Shown piece after piece: positions 44,738 through 54,200 of a stretch of DNA of 64,000 bases (position 1 is the stretch's first letter; every line of letters starts with the position of its first letter). The notes under the pieces are model-generated. The model made no database searches. It was not told where the DNA came from and saw only the letters and a program-made list of their open reading frames with translations. Origin of the DNA: an uncultured Bacteroidota bacterium (GTDB lineage: Bacteria; Bacteroidota; Bacteroidia; Flavobacteriales_F; PHOS-HE28). The DNA is taken from NCBI GenBank assembly GCA_902826215.1, contig CADEDY010000001.1:310001-374000 (forward strand), written 5' to 3'. The position numbers and the translations under genes were made by a program.

Positions 44738-45772
44738 TCAATAAGTAGGTGAACTAAAGCGGTGTTCCCAAGGACGGAAATTCACCCAGGTGAACGGGCC
44801 GATCCGTGCCGAGGTGTGTGTTTGCACGTTCGTCATCAGGTCGTCCACGTAGTTTTCCCAGTTGGGCCATATGGACTTCTTTGGCAACGGTTCCGGGCTG
44901 ATGAGCAGGTAGGCGCGCAGTTGGCTCAGCCAACACGCGTATCCTTCGGTATGATGGATCCGAAGCTTCTTGCTCCCCTTTGGCAGCGGAGGCAAAGGCT
45001 CGCTCGTTTCGGCCTGTTCGCGGTGCACGTGGATGATGATGCGTAGGCCGCGAAAATGCCGGTTCAAGAGCTCCACGAAGGACTTGAGATCCTTTGGCTT
45101 CCGATAGGAGCGCCACCTTGCGGACGCGCTTTCGAGCTGATCGGCAAGTGCTGCACCGAACGGGCCGTCCATGCTGAGGTGGAACGGGACACGGTAAGGG
45201 ACGAATCGATCGCGTGCGCGACTTTCCACGCTCCTTTCACCGATCGCGAAAGCACGTGTGTGCCGATCAAGATGTACGCCCAGCAACTGGTGTTGATGCG
45301 CCGTGTTGGCAGGCTGCACGGAGCCAAACATGGCATCCGGCTCGACCGGGTCTCCGTATCCGGATCGCTGTAAAAGTCTGATATGACGGCTTACCACCGA
45401 TCGGGACACACCTGCCTTATGGGCGATCCACGTCTGGGTCCACCTTGGCTTCGGTTGGTATATATAGGTCATCAATAGATGCATCAGGTCCGAGCGCTTC
45501 TGCTTGGTCAAGGTGGATGGGCGGCCTTGGCGGGGCATGTCCTCCAAGCCGAGCAGCCCTTCATTTCTGAAACGTTCGCGCCATTTCGCCACGGTGGCAC
45601 GACCCAGGCCGGTCTGTTCCATGATCGCATCCAAGGTGGCCCCGGCCAAGCTCATCAGGATCACTTGGGCACGCACACTAAGCACAGGTCGGCTCGCCTG
45701 CGATGAGGCCCAGGCCTGAAGCTTCATCAGTTCCTCATCGTTGATCACGAAGGCGCGTGAAGGGCGTGCCAT
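44738..45772 (-). CDS. IS630-family transposase-like protein lacking the DDE residues
   Basis: The 344-residue protein has the IS630 N-terminal helix-turn-helix tandem (LSVRAQVILMSLAGATLDAI, GLGRATVAKWRERFRNEGLL, RQGRPSTLTKQKRSDLMHLL). In the catalytic half, alignment by eye puts GERSV where IS630 has VDEKS, IHVHRE where it has VLDN, and CWLSQLRAYL where it has SWLNQVEIYF. On that alignment all three acidic residues are lost. The frame is intact. I found no convincing terminal inverted repeats, so it may be an old insertion or a domesticated DNA-binding protein. Confidence 0.7.
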   Translation of the reverse strand: MARPSRAFVINDEELMKLQAWASSQASRPVLSVRAQVILMSLAGATLDAIMEQTGLGRATVAKWRERFRNEGLLGLEDMPRQGRPSTLTKQKRSDLMHLLMTYIYQPKPRWTQTWIAHKAGVSRSVVSRHIRLLQRSGYGDPVEPDAMFGSVQPANTAHQHQLLGVHLDRHTRAFAIGERSVESRARDRFVPYRVPFHLSMDGPFGAALADQLESASARWRSYRKPKDLKSFVELLNRHFRGLRIIIHVHREQAETSEPLPPLPKGSKKLRIHHTEGYACWLSQLRAYLLISPEPLPKKSIWPNWENYVDDLMTNVQTHTSARIGPFTWVNFRPWEHRFSSPTY

Positions 45773-45889
45773 GGGTCGCACTTGAATTAGTTCATGAATA
45801 TACGCCCATCGGGTATTCTCTGTCGTTTTATTCGGATCCAGAGGTCCGTCAATTTGTTCCGCAAGAGCATGAAGCACCGAGCGCCACAG

Positions 45890-46225
45890 AACGATACGAG
45901 CGAGCCGACCACTGCTATCGGCGGCGCTGGCACGCTTGCATCGCCCGTTGTGCGGAACGTTACGCTCGGGCAAGCGATCGCTTCGATCTCTGTTGCGATC
46001 GCTTTCGTGATCAATACGCTTGCAACAGGCACGTATGCGATCGCTTCAAGCGTTGGATCGAACGCACTAAGCGCACAAAGGCATGCAACAGCGGCCCACT
46101 CGTTCATTCCACGCTCCGGTGCATACGCGGCAGCGATCGTTACGCTCCAAGAAGAGCCCCGTGCATGTGCAATGCGCGTTGGATCGTTCCGGCACCAAGG
46201 GCAAGCAACCGTTGCAATGGTGACC
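45890..46225. repeat. Second 21-bp-period degenerate array
   Basis: Related cores recur at 21-bp steps: GCGATCGCTT at 45974, 45995 and 46037; ACGCTTGCA at 45932 and again at 46016 (four periods apart); TCGAACGCAC at 46058; TCGTTC at 46100 and 46184; GCATACGCGG at 46121; GCATGTGCAA at 46163. It is more degenerate than the array at 6632, with about 15 units. It fills most of the 603-bp gap 45773-46375, which holds nothing else visible, ahead of FnIII paralog 2. Confidence 0.7.
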
Positions 46226-46375
46226 GTACCCTATTGTGCGCGGCCCCCACCGGCATGCCCGTACCCAAGCGGACACGCATACCGGGCACGTGGTCCTCCG
46301 GTAGGCGCTGCACGCCATCGCACATGGAAAGAAGTGACCAACGTTCGATCTACACAAACACCAACAACCGCCATC

Positions 46376-46993
46376 ATGGCAACATTAGCTAAGAACATAA
46401 GAGGCCTTAACGCTGCCCAAGTGGTCAGCAAGGTGCGTTTCATCGAAGAACGCATGAAGAACAATCCGGCCTATCCGGAACCCACACCCACGCTCGGCGA
46501 TATCGCCACGGCACGCGAAGCACTGGAAGCGGCGATCACCGCCGCCAAGGACGGTGGTCGCACGGCTACGGCGATCCGTCGCGCACGGCAACGCGAACTG
46601 ATCCTGCTGCTGAACCAGCTGGGCGGCTACGTTTCGTCCATTGCGGAAGGCAACGCACTGGCCATCCTGAGCAGTGGCTTCGAGGTGAAGCGCACCGGCC
46701 GCCCTACCGGTGAGCTGGAACCCACCCGCGACCTGCGGGCCATGATCAGCGCCTTCAAGGGGCGCGTGGACCTGCGCTGGGATCCGGCGAAGGATGCGAT
46801 CGCCTATCACATCTACTTCAGCAGGAACGAGCCCACGGATGATACCAGCTGGGAGCTGGCCGGGGTGAGTACCAAGGCCAGCTTCAAGGTCACGGGCCTG
46901 GAGTCGGCCAGGACCTACTGGTTCCGCGTAGCGGCGATAGGTACCACAGGCATGGGACCCCTCGGTGAGGTAGCCCACAGCCTGGTGCGCTAA
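46376..46993 (+). CDS. Small alpha-helical plus fibronectin type III protein (paralog 2)
   Basis: The 205-residue protein has the same layout as the product at 7086: a helical N-terminal region (VSKVRFIEERMKNNPAYPEP ... REALEAAITAAKDGGRTATA) with an ILSSGFEVKR motif at about residue 103, then one FnIII domain (VDLRWDPAKDAIAYHIYFSR, WELAGVSTKASFKVTGLESA, RTYWFRVAAIGTTG). No signal peptide. The frame remains open upstream through the 21-bp array, but homology with paralog 1 begins near ATG 46376. A strong terminator follows. Confidence 0.75.
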   Translation: MATLAKNIRGLNAAQVVSKVRFIEERMKNNPAYPEPTPTLGDIATAREALEAAITAAKDGGRTATAIRRARQRELILLLNQLGGYVSSIAEGNALAILSSGFEVKRTGRPTGELEPTRDLRAMISAFKGRVDLRWDPAKDAIAYHIYFSRNEPTDDTSWELAGVSTKASFKVTGLESARTYWFRVAAIGTTGMGPLGEVAHSLVR

Positions 46994-47065
46994 GCGCAGT
47001 TGGGGCCAGGGCCGTTCGTGCGGCACCCGGCCCCGGTACTGTGCTGCCCACACCCAACGAGGAAT

Positions 47066-47100
47066 GGCGGCCCTGCGAAAGTAGGGCCGCCGTTGTTTTT
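47066..47100 (+). terminator. Intrinsic terminator after FnIII paralog 2
   Basis: GGCGGCCCT (47066-47074) pairs perfectly with AGGGCCGCC (47083-47091) and is followed by GTTGTTTTT. Confidence 0.75.
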
Positions 47101-47180
47101 GTGGCCTACGCCTACCATGATCGCCTTCAAGATCCGCCCCAGCACATCACCAACCGCTCCGATCCCCCATCTTCGTTCCC

Positions 47181-50100
47181 ATGTCCACCATCGGCCCGCA
47201 GGGCATTCAAGCCTTTATTACCAAATGGGAAGTAAGCGGCGCCGCCGAACGGGCCAACGCGCAGCTCTTCATTGCGGAACTATGCGACGTGATCGGTGTG
47301 GAACTGCCGCAACCGAAGACACCCGATGAACACGCCAATGCCTACGTCTACGAGAAGACCATTCCGAGCGTAACGGACACCACCAACTTCATCGACTGCT
47401 ACAAGCGCGGGCACTTCGTACTGGAAACGAAACAGGGAGCGGATGCCGTACGGGCGGATCATGATCCGCCCTTCAGCGCTGCTGGCGAACACCGCCAGCG
47501 TGCGCTGAAAAAAGGCCACGGTATACGCGGCACCAAAGGCTGGGACACCGCCATGCTGAAGGCCCGCGAGCAGGCGCAACGCTACGCCCGCGCCTTGCCC
47601 AAGGAAGAGATCGCCGATGGCCGTCCGCCCTTCATCCTGGTGGTGGATGTGGGCCACAGCATCGCGCTGTACACCGATTGGAGCCGCATGGGCGGCGAGT
47701 ACATCCCGTACCCCGACCCGGCCACCTACCGCATACCGCTGAAGGACCTTTTGCGCAGCGAGGTGCGCGAACTGCTGCACGCCGTATGGACCGATCCGCT
47801 TGCGCTGGACCCCGGCCGACGCAGCGCCAAGGTGACGCGCGAGATCGCCGATCGCTTGGCGAAACTTGCCCGAAGCCTCGAAGGCAACCCCGGCTCGGGG
47901 GCCGGGGTGACGTACTCGCCGGAGCACGTCGCGAACTTCCTGATGCGCTGCCTCTTCACCATGTTCAGTGAAGATGTGGACCTGCTGCCACACGGCTCCT
48001 TCACCAAGCTCTTGGGCGAACTGAAGAGCGACCCCAGCACCTTTCCGGAGATGATGGAGAACCTCTGGGGCACCATGAACACCGGTGGCCTCAGCCCCAT
48101 CCTGCGCAAGAAACTACCGCGCTTCAACGGCGGGCTCTTTGCCCATACCGACGCCATCGCCTTGGATGCCGACCAGATCCAACTGCTCATCGAAGCCGCC
48201 ACCGCCAACTGGCGCGATGTGGAACCCGCCATCTTCGGCACCTTGCTGGAACGTGCGCTGGACCCCCGCGAACGCCACAAGCTAGGTGCGCACTACACGC
48301 CGCGTGCCTACGTGGAACGCTTGGTGAACCCCACCGTGATCGACCCGCTGCGCGAGCAATGGAAGAGCGTGCAGGTGGCCGCGCTGCAACTCGCGGAGGA
48401 CGGCAACGAGAAGAAGGCCATCAAGCAAGTCGAAGCCTTCCTGCACGAACTGGCCACCGTGAAAGTGCTGGACCCCGCCTGCGGCAGCGGCAACTTTTTA
48501 TATGTGACCTTGGAGCTGTTGAAGCGGCTCGAAGGTGAGGTGCTGAACACCCTGCACGAGCTGGGCGCCACCGCCAAGATGGAATTGGAAGGCGTGATGG
48601 TAACGCCCGCCAACTTCTACGGCATCGAGCTGAACCCGCGCGCCGCCGCCATTGCCGAGCAAGTGCTGTGGATCGGCTTTCTGCAATGGCACCTGCGCAC
48701 CCATGGCAACCTGCACAACCTGCCCGAGCCCATCATCAAGGACCTGCACAACATCCAATGCCGCGATGCCGTGCTGGACTACGACAGCAAGACCGAACAG
48801 CGCGATGCCAACGGCGCCGTGGTGACCAAGTGGGATGGACGTACCACCAAGCCGCACCCCGTTACCGGCGAAGAAGTGCCCGACCCCGAAGCCCGCGAGC
48901 CGGTGTACACCTACAGCAACCCGAAGCCCACCAAATGGCCTGCTGCGGATTACATCGTGGGGAACCCGCCGTTCATAGGCACCTCGATGATGCGCGAAGC
49001 CTTGGGCGATGGATACACCGAAGCATTGAGAGGTGTGTATGAACACGTGCCGGACAGCGCCGACTTCGTGATGTGCTGGTGGGATAAGGCCGCCGAACTC
49101 ACCCGCACCGGCAAGGCGAAACGCTTCGGCTTTATCACCACGAATAGCCTGAAGCAGACCTTCAATCGCAAGGTCCTGCAACACCATATGGCCCAGAAGA
49201 AGCCGATCTCCTTGGCCTTCGCGATACCGGACCACCCTTGGGTGGATAGTGCCGATGGTGCAGCCGTGCGCGTGGCAATGACCATAGGTGTACCCGGCAA
49301 TGTGCAAGGCATGTTACATAAGGTGGTGAAGGAAGTAGAGTCGAAAGCTGATGATGCTTCAGAGGTTACTATCGCATCGCAAGGCGGAAAGATCTTCGCT
49401 GACCTTACAATTGGTTCGGACGTTGCTAGTTCAATCGGCCTTGTCGCAAATGAAGAAATCAGCAGCCGAGGTGTTCAAGTGATCGGCGCTGGCTTCATTG
49501 TTACACCTGAACGCGCGAAAGAACTCGGACTTGGTCGCGTCGCTGGTTTAGAGAAACACCTTCGTCTCTATCGCAACGGTCGTGACATCACAGCGGAAGC
49601 GCGCGATTCAATGGTGATCGACCTATTCGGGCTTTCCTCATCCGAGGTGAAGGACCGCTTTCCGGAAGTATACCAGCATGTGATTGAAACAGTAAAGCCG
49701 GAACGAGATCAGAACAACCGCGCTTCATACCGGGATGCTTGGTGGATCCATGGTGAACCCCGCAAGAGCTTCAGGCCCGCGCTTGCTGGATTGGAGCGCT
49801 ATATCACCTCGCCAGAAACAGCGAAGCATCGCTTCTTCGTCTTCCTTGACAAGAGCATACTGCCGGACAATGCATTGGTGAACATCGCTCTTGATGACGC
49901 CTACTATCTGGGCATATTGAGCAGCAACATCCACATTACATGGGCTTTGGCAACCGGTGGCACATTGGAAGATCGGCCGCGCTACAACAAGACCCGCTGC
50001 TTCGAGACCTTCCCCTTCCCAGCGAGCACCCCGGCGCAGCAGGAGAAGATCCGTGCCTTGGGCGAGCAGTTGGATGCGCACCGCAAGCGGCAGCAGGCGC

Positions 50101-50711
50101 TGCACCCCGGCCTTACGATGACGGGGATGTACAACGTGTTGGAGCGCGTTCGCGAACTCGAGACTCCGGGTCAAGCCCGGAGTGACGTACCGTCGTTGAA
50201 CGCCAAAGAGAAAGTGATCTACGAGCAAGGGCTGGTGGGCATCCTGAAGCAACTGCACGACGAGCTGGATGCCGCCGTGGCCGATGCCTACGGTTGGCCT
50301 GCAGACCTGAGCACCGACGCCATCCTTACCCGCCTCGTAGCTCTTAACGCCGAACGCGCTGCCGAAGAAGCCCAAGGCCACATCCGCTGGCTGCGGCCGG
50401 AATACCAGTACAAGGGTGCAAGCAACAGCAAACAAGCAAGCCTCGCGGTGGACACGGTGGTCGCTGTGGTCGCGTCCACAGCGTCCACATTGTCCACCCG
50501 CCAATGGCCCAAAGACCTACCGGCCCAAGCCGCTGCGCTTACCGAAGTGCTCGGCACCTTGGTCGCACCCGCTACAGTAGAGGAGATCGCCGCGCTCTTC
50601 GAAGGCAAGCGGAGTAAGAAACGGGTGGATGAGATGCAGCGGTTGTTGGAGACTTTGGCGGCGGTGGGGCGGGCGCAGCAGGTTGAGGGTCAATGGTCAA
50701 GTGGTGGGTGA
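47181..50711 (+). CDS. Type IIL/IIG (MmeI-like) restriction enzyme-methyltransferase fusion
   Basis: At 1176 residues this single chain combines nuclease, adenine methyltransferase and target-recognition domains. The nuclease motif is D72-x9-E82-x-K84 ([16 protein letters not shown]), the same spacing as MmeI. The methylase has the SAM motif [10 protein letters not shown] at about residue 430 and the N6-adenine motif NPPFIG at about residue 594. The TRD-like part follows (residues 800-950), then a helical end. No separate specificity or methylase gene is adjacent. Between nuclease and methylase, and again near residue 995, palindromic DNA is inserted in frame (47452-47509 and 50163-50183). 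Confidence 0.88.
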   Translation: MSTIGPQGIQAFITKWEVSGAAERANAQLFIAELCDVIGVELPQPKTPDEHANAYVYEKTIPSVTDTTNFIDCYKRGHFVLETKQGADAVRADHDPPFSAAGEHRQRALKKGHGIRGTKGWDTAMLKAREQAQRYARALPKEEIADGRPPFILVVDVGHSIALYTDWSRMGGEYIPYPDPATYRIPLKDLLRSEVRELLHAVWTDPLALDPGRRSAKVTREIADRLAKLARSLEGNPGSGAGVTYSPEHVANFLMRCLFTMFSEDVDLLPHGSFTKLLGELKSDPSTFPEMMENLWGTMNTGGLSPILRKKLPRFNGGLFAHTDAIALDADQIQLLIEAATANWRDVEPAIFGTLLERALDPRERHKLGAHYTPRAYVERLVNPTVIDPLREQWKSVQVAALQLAEDGNEKKAIKQVEAFLHELATVKVLDPACGSGNFLYVTLELLKRLEGEVLNTLHELGATAKMELEGVMVTPANFYGIELNPRAAAIAEQVLWIGFLQWHLRTHGNLHNLPEPIIKDLHNIQCRDAVLDYDSKTEQRDANGAVVTKWDGRTTKPHPVTGEEVPDPEAREPVYTYSNPKPTKWPAADYIVGNPPFIGTSMMREALGDGYTEALRGVYEHVPDSADFVMCWWDKAAELTRTGKAKRFGFITTNSLKQTFNRKVLQHHMAQKKPISLAFAIPDHPWVDSADGAAVRVAMTIGVPGNVQGMLHKVVKEVESKADDASEVTIASQGGKIFADLTIGSDVASSIGLVANEEISSRGVQVIGAGFIVTPERAKELGLGRVAGLEKHLRLYRNGRDITAEARDSMVIDLFGLSSSEVKDRFPEVYQHVIETVKPERDQNNRASYRDAWWIHGEPRKSFRPALAGLERYITSPETAKHRFFVFLDKSILPDNALVNIALDDAYYLGILSSNIHITWALATGGTLEDRPRYNKTRCFETFPFPASTPAQQEKIRALGEQLDAHRKRQQALHPGLTMTGMYNVLERVRELETPGQARSDVPSLNAKEKVIYEQGLVGILKQLHDELDAAVADAYGWPADLSTDAILTRLVALNAERAAEEAQGHIRWLRPEYQYKGASNSKQASLAVDTVVAVVASTASTLSTRQWPKDLPAQAAALTEVLGTLVAPATVEEIAALFEGKRSKKRVDEMQRLLETLAAVGRAQQVEGQWSSGG
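47452..47509. repeat. In-frame palindrome plus hairpin inside the restriction enzyme gene
   Basis: GGGCGGATCATGATCCGCCC (47452-47471) is a perfect palindrome. It is directly followed by a stem of TTCAGCGC (47472-47479) with GCGCTGAA (47502-47509) containing an inner CTGGCG/CGCCAG stem. Together they encode about 19 residues ([20 protein letters not shown]) just after the nuclease motif. Confidence 0.65.
50163..50183. repeat. In-frame REP-like palindrome ACTCCGGG-tcaag-CCCGGAGT
   Basis: A perfect eight-base stem with a five-base loop lies inside the coding sequence and encodes TPGQARS. The core CTCCGGG/CCCGGAG resembles dispersed palindromic elements seen in many bacterial genomes. Confidence 0.6.
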
Positions 50712-50808
50712 TCGGTCGTGCCGGAAAACGGAACGGTCCGTACATCCCAATTTGTGCAAAGGCGGGACCTGTTCCGCAGTGAAGTGGGTAGGCATTCCGA
50801 GGGTAGGC

Positions 50809-50816
50809 TATCTTTG
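50809..50816 (+). promoter_or_regulatory. Bacteroidota -7 box for the first metal-efflux operon
   Basis: TATCTTTG matches TAnnTTTG exactly and lies seven bases before ATG 50824, so the leader would be nearly absent. Confidence 0.55.
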
Positions 50817-50823
50817 CCCACCG

Positions 50824-51177
50824 ATGCGAACCTTGCTTTTCACATGCACCTTAGTGCTCTATGGCTTCAGTGCCACGGATATGCACGAGTGGGTGCGTGT
50901 ACCGCAAGTGTTCGTGCACCTCTTGGAGCATCACAGCGCATTCGGCCACCACGATGCGGAGCATGGTCAGGAGGATGCGCACGACGGCGATCATGACCCC
51001 TTCGATGACGGTTGCCATGAAGTGTTCTGCGCCTGCACGGGTGCGTTGTTCCTTCCTCTGGAACAGGGTGTAGTGCTGAGTGTCCGGAGCGAAGGTTTCG
51101 CGTTGGGCTCCCTCTGGATCACGCGCCAGCTTGAAGGCTTTTCGGGTTCGGCTTGGAATCCGCCGAAACAGGCATAA
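50824..51177 (+). CDS. Small exported His/Cys/Asp-rich protein preceding RND pump
   Basis: This 117-residue protein has an N-terminal signal (MRTLLFTCTLVLYGFSATD) and a potential metal-binding stretch rich in His and Asp (EHHSAFGHHDAEHGQEDAHD) followed by DDGCHEVFCACTGALF. Small proteins of this kind are frequently found before CusA/CzcA genes in Bacteroidota. Its position as first gene of the efflux operon suggests periplasmic metal binding (inference). Confidence 0.65.
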   Translation: MRTLLFTCTLVLYGFSATDMHEWVRVPQVFVHLLEHHSAFGHHDAEHGQEDAHDGDHDPFDDGCHEVFCACTGALFLPLEQGVVLSVRSEGFALGSLWITRQLEGFSGSAWNPPKQA

Positions 51178-51276
51178 GGCGTCTTGAGCGCCTGCGCACG
51201 GTGAGGCTTTGCCCCGTGTGAACTTCTCCTTTTTTGGTCTTTGCATTTGCCCCACAGGGGCGCTTAACGCATTCCC

Positions 51277-54200
51277 ATGCTTGATCGTGTCATTCGTTTT
51301 TCCATTGAGAACAAGCTGATCATCGGCTTGCTCACCTTACTTCTTGTGGCGTGGGGCAGTTGGTCCCTCACCAAGTTGCCCATTGATGCCGTGCCGGACA
51401 TCACCAACAACCAGGTGCAGGTGATCACCAACGCGCCAGCGCTCAGTGCCTTGGATATTGAACGGCTTGTGACCTTCCCTGTGGAGCAGACCATGGCCAC
51501 CATACCGCGGATCACGGAGATGCGTTCCTTCAGCCGTTTCGGGCTGAGCGTGATCACCATCGTTTTCGAGGACGATGTGGATGTGTATTGGGCTCGCCAA
51601 CAAGTGGCCGAACGCCTTACTGAGGCCAAGGAACAGATACCGCCGGGCGCTGGCACCCCCGCCATGATGCCCGTGACCACCGGACTGGGCGAGATCTACC
51701 AATACGTGTTGCACGCCGACAGTGCGCATGCCAAGGAATACGATGCCATGAAGCTGCGCGAGATCCAGGATTGGATCGTCAGGCGGCAACTGTTGGGCGT
51801 ATCCGGTGTGGCGGATGTGAGCAGCTTCGGCGGCTTTGTGAAACAGTTCGAAGTGGCACTGGACCCTGCCCGTTTGCGCAGTACGGGGATCACCCTTGCC
51901 GAGATCCTGCAGGCCTTGGAACGCAACAACCAGAATACCGGTGGCGCGTACATCGACAAGAACCCTCGCGCCTGGTTCGTGCGGAGCATCGGTCTGGCGG
52001 GCACCATGGAAGACCTGAACGCCATTGTGGTGAAGAACACACCCGATGGTGCGCCGATCCTGATGCGTGATGTGGCCACCGTGCAGTTGGGCCACGCGGT
52101 ACGCTACGGAGCAATGACGCGCAATACCGAAGGAGAGGTCGTGGGCGCTATCGTGATGATGCTGAAAGGAGCGAACAGCAATGAAGTGATCGCCAATGTG
52201 AAGGAGCGGATCGAGCAGATCAAGAAGACCCTGCCGGAAGGTGTGGTGATCGAGCCTTTCCTGGACCGCACCAAATTGGTGAACAGCGCCATAAGCACGG
52301 TAACGAAGAACCTGGCCGAAGGAGCCTTGATTGTGATCCTGGTGTTGGTGCTGATGCTCGGGCAGTGGCGTGCCGGACTGATCGTGGCCAGCGTGATCCC
52401 CTTGGCCATGCTCTTTGCCATCGGGTGCATGCGGGCATTCGGGGTAAGCGGCAACTTGATGAGCTTGGGCGCGATCGACTTCGGCCTTATCGTGGATGGT
52501 GCCGTGATCATCGTGGAAGCCACGCTCCACCATCTGCATCGCGGCAAACGGGAAGTGGTGCTCACACAAAAGGACATGAATGGCGAAGTGTATGAAGCGG
52601 CGTCGAAGATCAGAAGCAGTGCGGCCTTTGGTGAGATCATCATCCTGATCGTGTACCTACCGATCCTGGCCTTGGTGGGTGTGGAAGGGAAGATGTTCAA
52701 GCCGATGGCACAGACCGTTTCCTTCGCCATTGCCGGCGCCTTCATCCTCTCGCTTACTTACGTCCCAATGATGAGCGCATTGTTCCTGAAGAAGACGATC
52801 AGGAACGAGCAGACCATGAGCGACCGGTTCATAGCATGGGTACAACGCGGGTATGCCCCTTTGCTCGAACGCGCTTTACGTGCCCGCAAATTGGTGGTCG
52901 TCATCAGCATAGCGCTCTTTCTGGGTGCGCTCGCCTTGTTCATGGGCATGGGTGGTGAATTCATTCCAACATTGGACGAAGGGGACTTCGCCGTGGAGAC
53001 CCGTGTCCTTACGGGCAGCAGCGTTTCCCACACGGTGGATAAGACCTTGCAAGCCAGCGAAGTGTTGCTGAAGAATTTCCCGGAAGTGGAACAGGTGGTG
53101 GGCAAGATCGGATCCAGCGAAATTCCCACCGACCCCATGCCGGTAGAGGCCTGCGACTTGATGGTGATCCTGAAGGACAAGGACGAATGGACCACAGCAA
53201 ACACCCGAGAGGCGCTTGCCGATTCCATGGCCAAGGCGCTCGAAGTATTGGCCGGAGTGAGCTTCAGTTTCCAACAACCCATACAGATGCGATTCAATGA
53301 ACTGATGTCCGGTGCCAAGCAGGATGTGGTCCTGAAGATCTACGGCGAGGACCTGGATGAACTCACCCGTTATGCCAAACGCGTTGGTGCCATCTGCCGC
53401 ACCGTGCCCGGTGCACAGGATATTTATGTGGAACAGGTAAGCGGTCTGCCGCAGATCGTTATGGATATCGATCGCCAGCGTCTGGCACGGTTCGGGCTGA
53501 GTGTAGAAGAAGTGAATGCGACCATGCGTGCGGGCTTTGCTGGGCAGGAAGCAGGTACCTTATATGAAGGCGAGCGGCGGTTCAGTATCGTGGTCCGGTT
53601 AGAGCAGGGTCACCGGCAAAGCATCGAGGACCTGCAGCGGCTCTTCGTTACCAGCAGTAGCGGCGTGCAAGTTCCGTTGGGGCAGGTGGCTGATATCCGC
53701 TTGGTGGACGGTCCCAACCAGATCCAACGGGATGATGCGAAGCGACGGATCACCGTGGCCTTCAATGTGCGCGGCCGCGATGTGGAAAGCATCGTGGAAG
53801 AAGTGAAAGGAAAGATCACTACGGATATCACTTTCAAGCCAGGCTACTACGTGACCTATGGAGGCATGTTCGAGAACTTGGTGGAAGCGCGCGGGCGGCT
53901 GGCCATTGCCGTACCGGTGGCCTTGTTCCTGATCCTGATCCTATTGTACTTCACCTTCGGCAGCATCCGGCAGGGCCTATTGATCTTCAGCGCCATACCG
54001 CTCAGCGCCATCGGCGGGGTGCTGGCCCTTTGGCTCCGTGGCATGCCGTTCAGCATCAGCGCGGGTGTGGGTTTCATCGCCTTGTTCGGCGTGGCGGTGC
54101 TCAACGGGATCGTGCTCATCGGTGAATTCAACCGCCAGAAGAAGGAGGGCCATGACCTGCTTGAAGTAGTACGCCGCGGGGCCGCTGTACGGCTGCGTCC

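Noticed and set aside
44690-45830. Complete IS630 element with terminal inverted repeats
   Set aside because: Only a weak GAACTAA similarity between the two flanks was found, not enough to define ends.
45794-46375. N-terminal extension of FnIII paralog 2
   Set aside because: Same reasoning; its upstream translation does not resemble that of paralog 1.
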